A DNA stretch of 64,000 nucleotides from NCBI GenBank assembly GCA_002709305.1, contig PAQM01000005.1, positions 109,627 through 173,626 on the forward strand, written 5' to 3'. A program made the position numbers and the translations under genes. This DNA comes from Crocinitomicaceae bacterium. GTDB lineage: Bacteria; Bacteroidota; Bacteroidia; Flavobacteriales_D; Crocinitomicaceae. Positions 8,365 to 17,664 of this stretch are shown in pieces. The notes beneath the pieces were generated by a model. It was given only the letters and a program-made list of their open reading frames with translations. It had not been told where the DNA came from and ran no database searches. Numbering within the stretch: position 1 is the stretch's first letter; each line of letters begins with the position of its first letter.

Positions 8365-9392
8365 AGTTTGAATTTTAGAGTTTTAGACCTTCCTTTTTTA
8401 AAAACTTTATTACTAACATATTTTCCTTTTCGTAGTTTCTTTTGACTTGCTTCAGGAAGATTTGAAATTTTCTTACACTCACTTGAACAACAATTGTCCA
8501 TTTTAGATTTACATTGTTCACATTGAATAAATAATAAATGACATCCTTGATTTTTACAATTTGTGTGAGTGTCGCATGCTTTACCACATTGATGACAAAC
8601 AGATATTATATGATTTGAAATTCTTTCACTTCTTCTTTGGTCAAAAACAAAATTTTTTCCTATGAATTTGTTTTCTAATTTTTTTTCTTTGGTTTGTCTT
8701 ACATATTCTATAATTCCACCTTCGAGCTGATAAACTTTATTAAATCCTTTATGCTTAAAATATGCGCTAGCTTTTTCACATCTTATACCTCCTGTACAAT
8801 ACATTACGATATTTTTATCTTGTTTATGTTCTTTCAAATTTTCTTCAATAATATCTAAAGAGTCTCTGAAAGTGTCTACATCAGGAGTTAATGCGCCTTT
8901 AAAATGACCAATTTCACTTTCATAGTGATTCCTCATATCTACTAAAATAGTATCTTTTTTTTCTATAATACTGTTGAACTCTTTTGCTTTAAGATGTTTC
9001 CCAATCTTAGTAGGATCAAAATTTTTGTCATTTATGCCGTCTGATACAATTTTATTCCTGACTTTTATTTTGAGTTTTAAAAATGATTTATCATAATGTT
9101 CTATAGCCATATTTAGTCTGACATTTTTTAGAAATGAAATACTATCTATATGTTTTTTAAATTGATTAATATGTTTTGCAGGAATTGATATTTGAGCATT
9201 TATTCCTTCTTTTGATACGTAAGTTCTTCCTAAAACATTTAATTTATTCCAAGCAATAAAAATAGTGTCTCTAAAAATCTTAGGATTTCCAATTTTGTAG
9301 TACTTATAGAAAGATATAGTGAGGCGTTTTTCACCTGCTTCATCTATTAATTTAGCTCTTTCTTTTGCACTTAGTTTATTATACAGTTGCAT
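8361..9392 (-). CDS. trhO: tRNA uridine(34) hydroxylase, rhodanese family (TrhO/YceA)
   Basis: TrhO hydroxylates U34 of certain tRNAs to 5-hydroxyuridine using oxygen. The 343 residues show the N-terminal acylphosphatase-like domain (FYKYYKIGNPKIFRDTIF to KEGINAQISIP, about 26-71). The rhodanese domain follows (DTILVDMRNHYESEIGHFKGAL), with active-site loop YCTGGIRCEKAS, Cys199 and Cys205. The Cys-rich C-terminal region (HQCGKACDTHTNCKNQGCHL, then CEQCKSKMDNCCSSEC) probably binds zinc. The tail is Lys/Arg-rich, consistent with RNA binding. The length fits Bacteroidota homologues. Confidence 0.93.
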   Translation of the reverse strand: MQLYNKLSAKERAKLIDEAGEKRLTISFYKYYKIGNPKIFRDTIFIAWNKLNVLGRTYVSKEGINAQISIPAKHINQFKKHIDSISFLKNVRLNMAIEHYDKSFLKLKIKVRNKIVSDGINDKNFDPTKIGKHLKAKEFNSIIEKKDTILVDMRNHYESEIGHFKGALTPDVDTFRDSLDIIEENLKEHKQDKNIVMYCTGGIRCEKASAYFKHKGFNKVYQLEGGIIEYVRQTKEKKLENKFIGKNFVFDQRRSERISNHIISVCHQCGKACDTHTNCKNQGCHLLFIQCEQCKSKMDNCCSSECKKISNLPEASQKKLRKGKYVSNKVFKKGRSKTLKFKL

Positions 9393-9439
9393 GCTATATA
9401 AGTTAAAGTGTTGAATGTTTACAAAAATAAAAAGAATTT

Positions 9440-9991
9440 TTAGCGGAATATAATTTTTCTTAAAACAAGACTAATTAGTATGCTATTCATAGTAGTTAGA
9501 AGTAACATAGCTAGCATAGATATTGTCATTGTTGACATTGGGTTATAAAAACCTCGTCCAGCTTCTAATTTTTTATTGTAAATATCCTCTTTAGTCATTA
9601 CCTCTAATGCTTCATTAGAGTTTTTTAATTCTTCAAATTTTTGAGGATTATCAAGTATTGTTTTTACACTAACTTCTAACTTAGATATTTGATGTTTATT
9701 GAATTCAGGGTCAATTTTAGAATAATAAAAGAATATAAATAGACTAACTATCATAGAATAAGTTATTCCAGCCGACATTCCATTTTTTATATCACGAAGA
9801 GTATTTCCACTTTCTGTATCTTTTAATTTTTTTTTATATAAACCAACTGTTATTGCTAGTAATAAACATAATATATTAATAAATACAGATGGTACTACAT
9901 TATATTTGAAAGCTCCTGTATAAAAGAAAATTATTTTAATGATGATCCACAGTAAAGCAAAGACTATTCCTGTTTTAATAGTAATCCTCAT
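9440..9991 (-). CDS. DUF4199 domain membrane protein
   Basis: A 183-residue integral membrane protein with four predicted helices: residues 5-25, 32-52, 72-90 and a C-terminal one around TMTISMLAMLLLTTMNSILISLVL. Between helices three and four lies a soluble helical segment of about 60 residues (ISKLEVSVKTILDNPQKFEEL...). The layout, the GMSAGITYSMIVSLFIFFYY segment and the NPMSTM motif before the last helix match the Bacteroidota family DUF4199, whose function is unknown. It starts 8 bases after rho on the same strand and is probably co-transcribed with it. Confidence 0.8.
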   Translation of the reverse strand: MRITIKTGIVFALLWIIIKIIFFYTGAFKYNVVPSVFINILCLLLAITVGLYKKKLKDTESGNTLRDIKNGMSAGITYSMIVSLFIFFYYSKIDPEFNKHQISKLEVSVKTILDNPQKFEELKNSNEALEVMTKEDIYNKKLEAGRGFYNPMSTMTISMLAMLLLTTMNSILISLVLRKIIFR

Positions 9992-9999
9992 TGCGTTTT

Positions 10000-11568
10000 T
10001 TAGCTATTCATGGTAATTAGAAACTCTTCATTTGATTCTGTGGTACTCATACGTTCTTTTATAAATTCCATAGCTTCAACTGGAGTCATATCTGCGATAA
10101 ATTTTCTAAGAACCCATATTCTTTGAAGTATGTCTTTATTTAGAAGTAAATCTTCTCTACGAGTTCCAGAAGATGTAATATCAATAGCTGGATAGATTCT
10201 ACGATTTGAAATCTTACGATCTAATTGAAGTTCCATATTTCCAGTCCCTTTAAATTCTTCAAATATTACTTCATCCATTTTAGATCCTGTTTCTGTTAGA
10301 GCTGTAGCTATTATTGAAAGAGAACCTCCATTTTCAATTTTACGAGCAGCTCCGAAAAAGCGTTTTGGTTTATGTAATGCATTGGCATCAACACCACCGG
10401 ATAGAACTTTTCCAGAAGCTGGGGAAACTGTATTATATGCTCTTGCTAAACGAGTTATTGAGTCAAGTAAAATACAAACATCATGACCACATTCTACCAT
10501 TCTTTTTGCCTTTTCAAGAACCATATTTGCAACTTTTACATGTCTATCAGCTGGTTCATCAAAAGTAGAAGCAATTACTTCGGCATTTACGGAACGAGCC
10601 ATATCTGTAACTTCTTCTGGACGTTCATCAATAAGTAAAACAATTAGATATGTTTCAGGATGATTGGCAGCAATAGCATTAGCAACATCTTTTAATAACA
10701 TTGTTTTACCTGTTTTTGGTTGGGCAACAATCATACCTCTTTGTCCTTTACCAATAGGTGCAAATAAATCCATCACACGTGTTGATAAAGTTTCTTCTTT
10801 ATGCCCTGTTAGCTTAAATTTTTCATCCGGAAATAGTGGGGTTAAATATTGAAAGGGAACACGATCTCTAATATAAGATGGAGGTCTTCCATTGATAGAT
10901 TCTACTTTAACTAAAGGGAAAAATTTCTCTCCTTCTCTGGGAGGTCGAATTGAACCTACAACTGTATCCCCAGTTTTTAAACCAAATAATTTTACTTGGC
11001 TTTGTGATATATAAATATCATCAGGGGAAGAAAGATAATTATAATCCGAAGATCTTAGAAAGCCATATCCATCTTGAATTACTTCTAATACACCTTCAGC
11101 TTTAACTATTCCAACTAAATTATACATTTCTTCCTCTTCTTTGGAAAAGCGACTGTCGTTTGTATATTTATTACTATTATTTTTATCGTTATTTCTATGG
11201 TTATTATTGCGATGATTAACTCGATTTTTTTTCAAAGCTTCTTCTTTATCTATATTCTTTTTAGTAGATAAATTAGTTTCTCTTTTTTTGTCAGTATTAA
11301 GATGAGATATATTTTCCTTATCATTTGATTCAATATTATTAGAATCTGTTTTATCCTCAAGTTTAGAATTATCGGAATCAATTACTATTCTTTTGCGAGT
11401 TCTTTTACGTTTCGGCTTTTCATCTTTTTCATTTTCTATAGATGATGTTTTTAAAATAGAATCTATTAAATCTACTTTTTTCATTGATTCAAAACCCTCA
11501 ACATTTGAAGATTCCGCTAATTCTCTAAGTTCAGCAATTTTCATGCTATCCAATTGATTTTTATCCAT
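10000..11568 (-). CDS. rho: Transcription termination factor Rho
   Basis: Rho is the hexameric RNA-dependent ATPase that ends transcription of untranslated RNA. The 522 residues comprise an N-terminal Rho_N/SAP-like helix domain (1-40) and a long charged Asn/Lys/Arg-rich insert (about 41-145, including [20 protein letters not shown]). The cold-shock-like RNA-binding domain follows ([20 protein letters not shown], 159-178), then the RecA-like motor with Walker A PKTGKT (284-289), Walker [17 protein letters not shown] and the Q/R loop [20 protein letters not shown]. The insert is characteristic of Bacteroidota Rho. Because intrinsic terminators are rare in this window, Rho is likely important for ending operons here. 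Confidence 0.97.
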   Translation of the reverse strand: MDKNQLDSMKIAELRELAESSNVEGFESMKKVDLIDSILKTSSIENEKDEKPKRKRTRKRIVIDSDNSKLEDKTDSNNIESNDKENISHLNTDKKRETNLSTKKNIDKEEALKKNRVNHRNNNHRNNDKNNSNKYTNDSRFSKEEEEMYNLVGIVKAEGVLEVIQDGYGFLRSSDYNYLSSPDDIYISQSQVKLFGLKTGDTVVGSIRPPREGEKFFPLVKVESINGRPPSYIRDRVPFQYLTPLFPDEKFKLTGHKEETLSTRVMDLFAPIGKGQRGMIVAQPKTGKTMLLKDVANAIAANHPETYLIVLLIDERPEEVTDMARSVNAEVIASTFDEPADRHVKVANMVLEKAKRMVECGHDVCILLDSITRLARAYNTVSPASGKVLSGGVDANALHKPKRFFGAARKIENGGSLSIIATALTETGSKMDEVIFEEFKGTGNMELQLDRKISNRRIYPAIDITSSGTRREDLLLNKDILQRIWVLRKFIADMTPVEAMEFIKERMSTTESNEEFLITMNS

Positions 11569-11777
11569 TAATGAAAAGAAAAATAATTTTTGATTGTTAT
11601 ATAAATTAAATCTGGGAAAATTTTCAAATAGCTTTTAAAGCTACATTCGACGTACAATATTAATGATTTTATTTAAATATACAAGTTAATACTAATAAAT
11701 CTTATTAAGATTTTTTAGTCTATTTATTTCTTTATTGATTTGTTTTTCTTTCGATTGATTTATTTTATATTCACATT

Positions 11778-13169
11778 ATGATAAAAATTGCTTTGCATTG
11801 GAAGATATTAATAGCTATGTTTCTAGGTGTAATATGGTCTTTAATTTCGGGTTATTTTGGTTTAAATAATTTTACTTTAAATTGGATTAATCCTTTTGGT
11901 GTAATATTTATTAATCTACTTAAGCTTATTGCAATTCCTTTGGTCTTATTTTCTATTGTTACAGGTGTTATAGGTTTATCAGATCCATCTAAGTTAGGTA
12001 GAATGGGTTTAAAAACATTAGGACTTTATCTAATAACTACTGTTTTTTCTGTTTCAATAGGGTTAATAATTGTTAATGTATTTGTTCCAGGATACAATCA
12101 TAATAGTGATACAAGAGTTAATAATAGATTAGAATATGAGATTTGGGCATATGAAAATAATATTGAAGTAAAAGATGGACGAAATTTAATGTTAGATGAA
12201 AGTGATGAAAAATTAAAAAAAATACGTTTAAAATTAAATTCTGATTCTAAAAAAAAGGAGTACAAAGAAATTTCTAAAAAACAAATAAATCAAAAAAGTG
12301 GTCCTTTACAACCATTGGTAGATATTGTGCCAAGTAATTTAATTCAAGCTTTAGGTAATGGTAAATTGATGCTTCAAGTTATATTTTTTGCTTTGTTTTT
12401 TGGTATTGCCTTAATAATGATACCTTCAGATAAAACTAAAATTGTTAGACATTTTTTTCATAACATGAATGATATTTTTGTTAAAATGGTATTTATCGTT
12501 ATGAATTTTGCACCTTTTTTTGTCTTTTGTTTAATGTCTGGAGTATTAGCTAAATCAGCTGACAATTTTGATCAATTAATAGATATTTTTATTCAACTTG
12601 GTTTCTATTCTTTTGTTGTTTTATTTGGTTTACTATTTATGCTATTTGTTTTTTATCCACTCTTGTTAAAGGTTTTTGGAGTTAAAATAGGTTATCGTGA
12701 TTTTTTTGTAGGCATGAGCCCTGCTCAATTTTTAGCTTTTTCTACAAGTTCATCTGCTGCTACTCTTCCTGTTACAATTAATTGTGTGAATAATAATTTA
12801 AAAGTACCATCTAGTGTTAGTGATTTTGTTTTGCCTATTGGTGCTACTGTTAATATGGATGGTACATCTCTTTATCAGGCTGTGGCTGTCATTTTTTTAG
12901 CTCAATACCATGATGTTGATTTAAGTGTTTTACAACAGTTAGGTATAGTTTTAACTGCTACTTTAGCATCAATAGGATCAGCTGCAGTTCCAAGTGCTGG
13001 TTTGATAATGTTGATGATTGTTTTAGATTCAGTAGGTTTAAATCCAATTTGGGTAGCTATTGTTTTTCCAGTTGATAGAATTTTAGATATGTGTCGAACA
13101 GTAATTAATGTAACTAGCGATGCAACTGTCTCAGCAATTATAGCAAAAACAGAAAAGTTAATAGATTAA
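11778..13169 (+). CDS. Dicarboxylate/amino acid:cation symporter (DAACS family)
   Basis: An inner-membrane secondary transporter that imports glutamate, aspartate or C4-dicarboxylates with protons or sodium. The 463 residues show the family landmarks: the serine-rich re-entrant loop AFSTSSSAATLPVTI, the helix-7 motif PIGATVNMDGTSLYQ, the second hairpin ASIGSAAVPSAGLIMLMIVL, and the substrate-site helix DRILDMCRTVINVTSDATVS. The late arginine (DRILDMCR) is usual for acidic amino-acid carriers, so glutamate/aspartate is somewhat more likely than succinate. Between helices three and four is a charged, Lys/Asp-rich insert of roughly 70 residues. It ends in a TTAA shared with uvrA. Confidence 0.93.
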   Translation: MIKIALHWKILIAMFLGVIWSLISGYFGLNNFTLNWINPFGVIFINLLKLIAIPLVLFSIVTGVIGLSDPSKLGRMGLKTLGLYLITTVFSVSIGLIIVNVFVPGYNHNSDTRVNNRLEYEIWAYENNIEVKDGRNLMLDESDEKLKKIRLKLNSDSKKKEYKEISKKQINQKSGPLQPLVDIVPSNLIQALGNGKLMLQVIFFALFFGIALIMIPSDKTKIVRHFFHNMNDIFVKMVFIVMNFAPFFVFCLMSGVLAKSADNFDQLIDIFIQLGFYSFVVLFGLLFMLFVFYPLLLKVFGVKIGYRDFFVGMSPAQFLAFSTSSSAATLPVTINCVNNNLKVPSSVSDFVLPIGATVNMDGTSLYQAVAVIFLAQYHDVDLSVLQQLGIVLTATLASIGSAAVPSAGLIMLMIVLDSVGLNPIWVAIVFPVDRILDMCRTVINVTSDATVSAIIAKTEKLID

Positions 13170-15940
13170 CAAATTTTTTCTTTTAAGTATTTCCCTGTAA
13201 TACTAGTTTTACAATTTATAATTTCTTCTGGTGTTCCATTAAAAACTATATGCCCTCCTTTATCTCCTCCTTCAGGTCCCATATCTATTATATAATCAGA
13301 ACATTTAATTACATCTATGTTATGTTCAATTATAATAATTGAATGTTTTTCTTTAATTAATTCATTTAAAGCTAAAATAAGTTTATTGATATCATGAAAG
13401 TGAAGCCCTGTAGTTGGTTCGTCAAAAATAAAAAGTGTAGGTTTATTTTTTTTTGCTAAAAAGGATGCTAATTTGATCCTTTGTGATTCACCTCCACTTA
13501 GGGTATTTAAAGATTGTCCAAGTTTTAAATACCCTAATCCTACTTTTACTAAAGGAGTTATTTTTAAAACGATTTTTTTTTCAATTCTTTCTTCTCCATG
13601 TTTGAAAAAATCTAATGCTGATTCAATATCCATATTTAAAATGTCTGATATGTTTTTATCTTTATATTTGATATCAAGAGTTTCATTTTTATAACGTTTA
13701 CCTTTACATTCTTTACAGATTAAATTAACATCAGCCATAAATTGCATTCCAATAACTATTTTACCATCTCCTTCACATACCTCACATCTCCCCCCAGGCA
13801 CATTGTAACTGAAAAAACCTGATTTATATCCTCTAGCTTTAGCTAGTCCTTGACGAGAAAATAACTCTCGAATATCGTCAAACGCTTTCACATAAGTTGC
13901 TGGATTGCTTCGAGATGATTTTCCAATTGGGTTTTGGTCTATGAAATCAACAGATTGAATATTGTCCATATTGGCTTCAAAAAACATAAAATCACCTTGT
14001 TTTTCTCCATATATACCAAGTTTATTTTTCACACATGGTAAAATTACATTTTTAACCAAACTTGATTTCCCAGATCCACTTACACCAGTTACACAAACAA
14101 GACTATTTAATGGTAATTCAATTTCAATGTTTTTAAGGTTATTTTCATTTATGCCAGTTATTTTAAGTTTATTTTTTGATTTTCTTCTTTTTGTTGGAAT
14201 AGGGATATTTTTTGTGCCATTTAAATAATTAGCTGTAAGGCTATTATTTGTTTTTATTAACTTATCATATTTACCTTGAAAAACAACTTGACCCCCATTA
14301 ATTCCAGCCATTGGTCCCATATCTATTATTTCATCTGCGGCCTTCATTATTTCTTCTTCATGTTCAACAATTATAACAGTATTTCCAAGATCACGAAGTC
14401 TTTTTAAAATTAATATTAATTGTTCGGTATCCTTTGGATGTAATCCAATAGAAGGTTCATCTAATATGTACATTGAACCTATTAATCCGCTTCCAATAGA
14501 TTTTGCAATGCTTATTCTTTGTGATTCACCACCAGATAAAGTGTTAGAACTTCTATTTAAAGTAAGATAGCCCAATCCAATTTTTTTCAATAATTCTAAT
14601 CTTGTTATAATTTCAGGTAGTATATTTTTTATTTTTTTTAAATCTTCTCGATTTGTTTTTAATGTTTTGAAAAATATTAATAGATTATCTAAAGGCATTA
14701 ATAAAAGATCAATAATACTTTTATTATATATCTTTACATAGCTAGTTTCTTTTCGTAGCCTTGTTCCTTTACATTCTTTACATATAGTTTTTCCTCGGTA
14801 TCTTGAAAGCATTACTCGGTATTGAATCTTGTATGATTTTTTTTCTAAATAATTAAAAAAGTCATTGATACCTTTAAGTTCTGCATTTCCATTCCATAAT
14901 AAATATAATTCATTATCATTAAGTTTATTGATGGGTCTGTGTATTGGAAAGTTATATTTTTTTGCATACTTAATAAAATTATTCTTGTATCTCATCATTT
15001 TTTGCCCTTTCCAAGGAGCTATTGCTCCATCAAATAGACTGATATTTTTATTAGGTATGACTAAATTAGGGTCTATATCAATAGCCATACCAAAACCATT
15101 ACATTTATTGCAAGCACCAATAGGGTTGTTAAAAGTGAAGAAATGCTCACTAGGTTCTGTGAATTGAATTTTATCTAGTTCAAATTTATTAGAAAAGGTC
15201 AACATTTTCTGTGATTCAATTATATAGATTTTGCACTTTCCATTTCCTTCTATGAAAGCAAGATTAATAGAGTCATTATATGTATTTATATAAATTTGAT
15301 TGTCAGAGTTTAATGTAATCCTATCTATTATTAAATAAGGTTCTTTTATTTTGTTTGGTGTATCAAAAATAAGGTCATCAATAGAATAGATTTTTTTATT
15401 TAAGAATATTCTTACGTAACCTTGTTCTTTAAGATTGTTTATTTTTTTTTTAAAACTTGTTTTATCAATATTTGAAATAGGAGAAAGTATAAGACATCTA
15501 CTGTTTTTTTTAATTTTTTTAAGTGCATCTATTACATCTGAAGTAGAATTTTTTCTGACTTCATTTCCAGATATAGGTGATATTGTTTTACCGATAATCG
15601 AAAACATAGATTTTATATAATCGTATATTTCAGTACTAGTACCAACAGTAGATCTTGGATTATTTGAGTATGTTTTTTGTTCAATAGCAATTGATGGAGC
15701 TATGCCTTTTATATATTCAACATTTGGTTTATCTAATTTTCCAAGAAATTGACGAGCGTATGAAGAAAGGCTTTCTATATATCTTCTTTGTCCTTCCGCA
15801 AATATCGTGTCAAATGCAATAGTTGATTTGCCAGATCCAGATAAACCTGTGATAACACTAATTTTTTTGTGTGGTATTTTTAAATCTAAATTTTTAAGAT
15901 TGTGCATTTTAGCACCTTTAATATCTATGAATTTTTCCAT
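13166..15940 (-). CDS. uvrA: Excinuclease ABC subunit A
   Basis: UvrA recognises bulky DNA lesions and loads UvrB in nucleotide excision repair. The 924 residues have the expected two ABC ATPase modules. The first has Walker A GLSGSGKST (about 32-40) and signature LSGGESQRISIAKSIGSG. The second has GVSGSGKSSL and LSGGESQRIKLASFLAKK. Zinc-binding motifs are visible as CNKCNGFG with CKECKGTR in the first half, and CEVCEGDG with CKECKGKR in the second. The damage-binding RARGYKSGFFSYNVPGGRCE stretch is intact. It is monocistronic, with a TAACTTTG promoter box upstream. Confidence 0.98.
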   Translation of the reverse strand: MEKFIDIKGAKMHNLKNLDLKIPHKKISVITGLSGSGKSTIAFDTIFAEGQRRYIESLSSYARQFLGKLDKPNVEYIKGIAPSIAIEQKTYSNNPRSTVGTSTEIYDYIKSMFSIIGKTISPISGNEVRKNSTSDVIDALKKIKKNSRCLILSPISNIDKTSFKKKINNLKEQGYVRIFLNKKIYSIDDLIFDTPNKIKEPYLIIDRITLNSDNQIYINTYNDSINLAFIEGNGKCKIYIIESQKMLTFSNKFELDKIQFTEPSEHFFTFNNPIGACNKCNGFGMAIDIDPNLVIPNKNISLFDGAIAPWKGQKMMRYKNNFIKYAKKYNFPIHRPINKLNDNELYLLWNGNAELKGINDFFNYLEKKSYKIQYRVMLSRYRGKTICKECKGTRLRKETSYVKIYNKSIIDLLLMPLDNLLIFFKTLKTNREDLKKIKNILPEIITRLELLKKIGLGYLTLNRSSNTLSGGESQRISIAKSIGSGLIGSMYILDEPSIGLHPKDTEQLILILKRLRDLGNTVIIVEHEEEIMKAADEIIDMGPMAGINGGQVVFQGKYDKLIKTNNSLTANYLNGTKNIPIPTKRRKSKNKLKITGINENNLKNIEIELPLNSLVCVTGVSGSGKSSLVKNVILPCVKNKLGIYGEKQGDFMFFEANMDNIQSVDFIDQNPIGKSSRSNPATYVKAFDDIRELFSRQGLAKARGYKSGFFSYNVPGGRCEVCEGDGKIVIGMQFMADVNLICKECKGKRYKNETLDIKYKDKNISDILNMDIESALDFFKHGEERIEKKIVLKITPLVKVGLGYLKLGQSLNTLSGGESQRIKLASFLAKKNKPTLFIFDEPTTGLHFHDINKLILALNELIKEKHSIIIIEHNIDVIKCSDYIIDMGPEGGDKGGHIVFNGTPEEIINCKTSITGKYLKEKIC

Positions 15941-15969
15941 TAATATTATTCATTTAATCTTTATTACTT

Positions 15970-15977
15970 CAAAGTTA
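15970..15977 (-). promoter_or_regulatory. Candidate -7 promoter box for uvrA
   Basis: The minus strand reads TAACTTTG, matching TAnnTTTG, 29 bases before the uvrA start. No -33 TTG is found at the usual spacing; a TTGA sits nearer. The remaining intergenic sequence up to 16138 shows no RNA gene or hairpin I can support. Confidence 0.4.
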
Positions 15978-16138
15978 ATGTCAATTTCAATAATTGAGTT
16001 AAAAGATTTGATTTTTAAAAAAAAAAATGTAAATTGCGTTAATAAATAATCATTTTAAACTCTCTGCCTATAGCATATTTTTACTCTTAAACACAGTTTG
16101 ATTTTAATTTATAATTAAGCTAACTAAAGTAAAGTGAT

Positions 16139-16741
16139 ATGTCTATAAAAATAAATTCTTTCGAGGATCGTGAGTTGATTCATGCATATATTAATGGGGA
16201 TGAAAAGGCTTTTGAGCAATTATTATTTCGCCATAAGGATAAAGTATATCGATTTATTTACATGAAAGTTAGAGATAATGATTTAGCACAAGATCTATTT
16301 CAAGATACATTCATAAAAGTTGTAAATACACTTAAAGCGGGTTCATATAATGAAGAAGGTAAATTTTTACCTTGGGTCATGAGAATATCACATAATTTAA
16401 TTATTGATTATTTTAGAAAAACTAATAAGGTTAGATTGATTTCTGAATCTTCTAGTCAGTATGATAATTTTAATGTTTTTCATACTATAAAGTTAGATGA
16501 AGAAAATTTCTCGGAAATTATTATGAGAGAAGAGATAGAATCACAAATGATAGATTTACTAGAATATTTACCTATATCTCAACGTAAGATATTAAAGATG
16601 AGAATGTTTAAAGATATGTCATTTAAAGATATAGCTTGTTCTGAGGATATAAGTATAAATACTGCTCTTGGAAGAATGCGATATGCATTAATTAATTTAA
16701 GAAAGATTATTGATAAACATAATTTAGTTCTTCATATTTAA
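16139..16741 (+). CDS. RNA polymerase sigma factor, sigma-70 family (ECF type)
   Basis: A 200-residue alternative sigma factor. Region 2 covers about residues 25-95 (KAFEQLLFRHKDKVYRFIYM, then NDLAQDLFQDTFIKV and LPWVMRISHNLIIDYFRK). Region 4 covers about 135-190 (LEYLPISQRKILKMRMFKDM, then the helix-turn-helix FKDIACSEDISINTALGRMRYAL). Regions 1.1 and 3 are missing, as expected for an ECF sigma. No anti-sigma factor or outer-membrane receptor is adjacent, so it is not part of a SusCD or FecR-type cell-surface signalling unit. Its target regulon cannot be deduced. It converges with glsB across a tandem 7-base repeat. Confidence 0.93.
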   Translation: MSIKINSFEDRELIHAYINGDEKAFEQLLFRHKDKVYRFIYMKVRDNDLAQDLFQDTFIKVVNTLKAGSYNEEGKFLPWVMRISHNLIIDYFRKTNKVRLISESSSQYDNFNVFHTIKLDEENFSEIIMREEIESQMIDLLEYLPISQRKILKMRMFKDMSFKDIACSEDISINTALGRMRYALINLRKIIDKHNLVLHI

Positions 16742-16763
16742 TATTTAATATTTAATATTTAAT
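16736..16763. repeat. Four tandem copies of ATTTAAT spanning two convergent stop codons
   Basis: Four perfect head-to-tail copies of the heptamer ATTTAAT cover the TAA of the sigma factor (16739-16741) and the TAA of glsB on the other strand (16752-16754). The repeat encodes the last one or two residues on each side. Confidence 0.85.
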
Positions 16764-17663
16764 ATATCGATCTACTTTTTCTTTATATATATCTGCAAAT
16801 TTTATTAATATTCCAGTTTCTTCTACGTCTCCAAATTCTCTATTGACAGATGTTCCAAATGTTTTCATTGTAGGAGATAAATTCATGTATATATTTACTA
16901 ATGGAGGGATAAATTCTCCTCGTTGTTTTACAAATGAGTTTAGCACTTTAAATCCTTCTTTAAAATTTAGATTTTTAATTAACCTATCGAATTCTATTTT
17001 ATCATAATTTTGGTTTATGGGATTATGAGGTTTGATAAGGTTGTCTTTATCTGGAAAATAATTGTGCATAAAATTTAATAAAAAATCTCTTGCCTCTTTA
17101 TTGTATGTAGGGTACATTGTTACTTTACCAAAAAAGTATTCAATATCAGAGTGAAGTAGAACAATAGCTCCTAGACCGTCCCAAATGTTGTCTAATGCAA
17201 AAAGACCTTTTCTGGGGTTGATAGAAGGTTGAAAATTTGGTTGAATCCAACTTCTTCCTAGTTCAATAGTTGTTGGTAAATAATTTTCAACAAAACATTT
17301 AGTGAATTTAAAGTAATTAGATGTACTTAATGATATTTTATTGTCATTAAGTACATTTTTACATAAAATATATCTATATCCTCCTATTATTTCTTCATCT
17401 TCCGGCGACCAAACGATTAATTGCTGATAACAATTTTTTGAAGTATCAAATTTATCAAGGTCAATTTTATAACCTGTTCCTCCACCTGATTTTCTGAAAG
17501 TTATTTCTCTTAATCGTCCAATCTCTTGAAGAACATTTGGTGCATTATGGAAATTTACACTGTATATTTCATTATTTCCTTTCCGAGTATTTCTTAAAAA
17601 TCTTTTTTCATTAAGTTCTTTTTTTAAAATAGATTTGTCTATAGGATTAATGATTTTTTCCAT
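16752..17663 (-). CDS. glsB: GNAT-type N-acyltransferase, glycine/amino lipid synthase GlsB-like
   Basis: In Bacteroides, GlsB transfers a 3-hydroxyacyl chain to glycine to give a lyso-glycine lipid, and GlsA then adds a second acyl chain. This 303-residue protein matches the GNAT/hemolysin-like N-acyltransferase family: RLREITFRKSGGGTGYKIDLDKFD, then EIIGGYRYILCK, ELGRSWIQPNFQP and FALDNIWDGLGAIVLLH. I place the start at the ATG at 17663, giving MEKIINPIDKS, because relatives begin similarly and this avoids overlapping glsA. An upstream ATG at 17675 is also in frame. The pairing with a PlsC-like acyltransferase immediately upstream strongly supports aminolipid synthesis. Whether the head group is glycine, ornithine or another amino acid is unproven. 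Confidence 0.85.
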   Translation of the reverse strand: MEKIINPIDKSILKKELNEKRFLRNTRKGNNEIYSVNFHNAPNVLQEIGRLREITFRKSGGGTGYKIDLDKFDTSKNCYQQLIVWSPEDEEIIGGYRYILCKNVLNDNKISLSTSNYFKFTKCFVENYLPTTIELGRSWIQPNFQPSINPRKGLFALDNIWDGLGAIVLLHSDIEYFFGKVTMYPTYNKEARDFLLNFMHNYFPDKDNLIKPHNPINQNYDKIEFDRLIKNLNFKEGFKVLNSFVKQRGEFIPPLVNIYMNLSPTMKTFGTSVNREFGDVEETGILIKFADIYKEKVDRYIKY

Positions 17664-17664
17664 T

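Noticed and set aside
10314-10852. Small plus-strand frames opposite rho
   Set aside because: Shadow frames: they lie fully within the conserved rho coding sequence and have no recognisable product or start context. The same holds for the frames opposite uvrA, accD, pnp, guaB, mscS and the E2 gene.
11616-11643. Palindromes upstream of rho (GAAAATTTTC and TAGCTTTTAAAGCTA) as an attenuator
   Set aside because: The first has no loop and the second only one base, so neither can form a leader hairpin; they are short AT-rich palindromes expected by chance.
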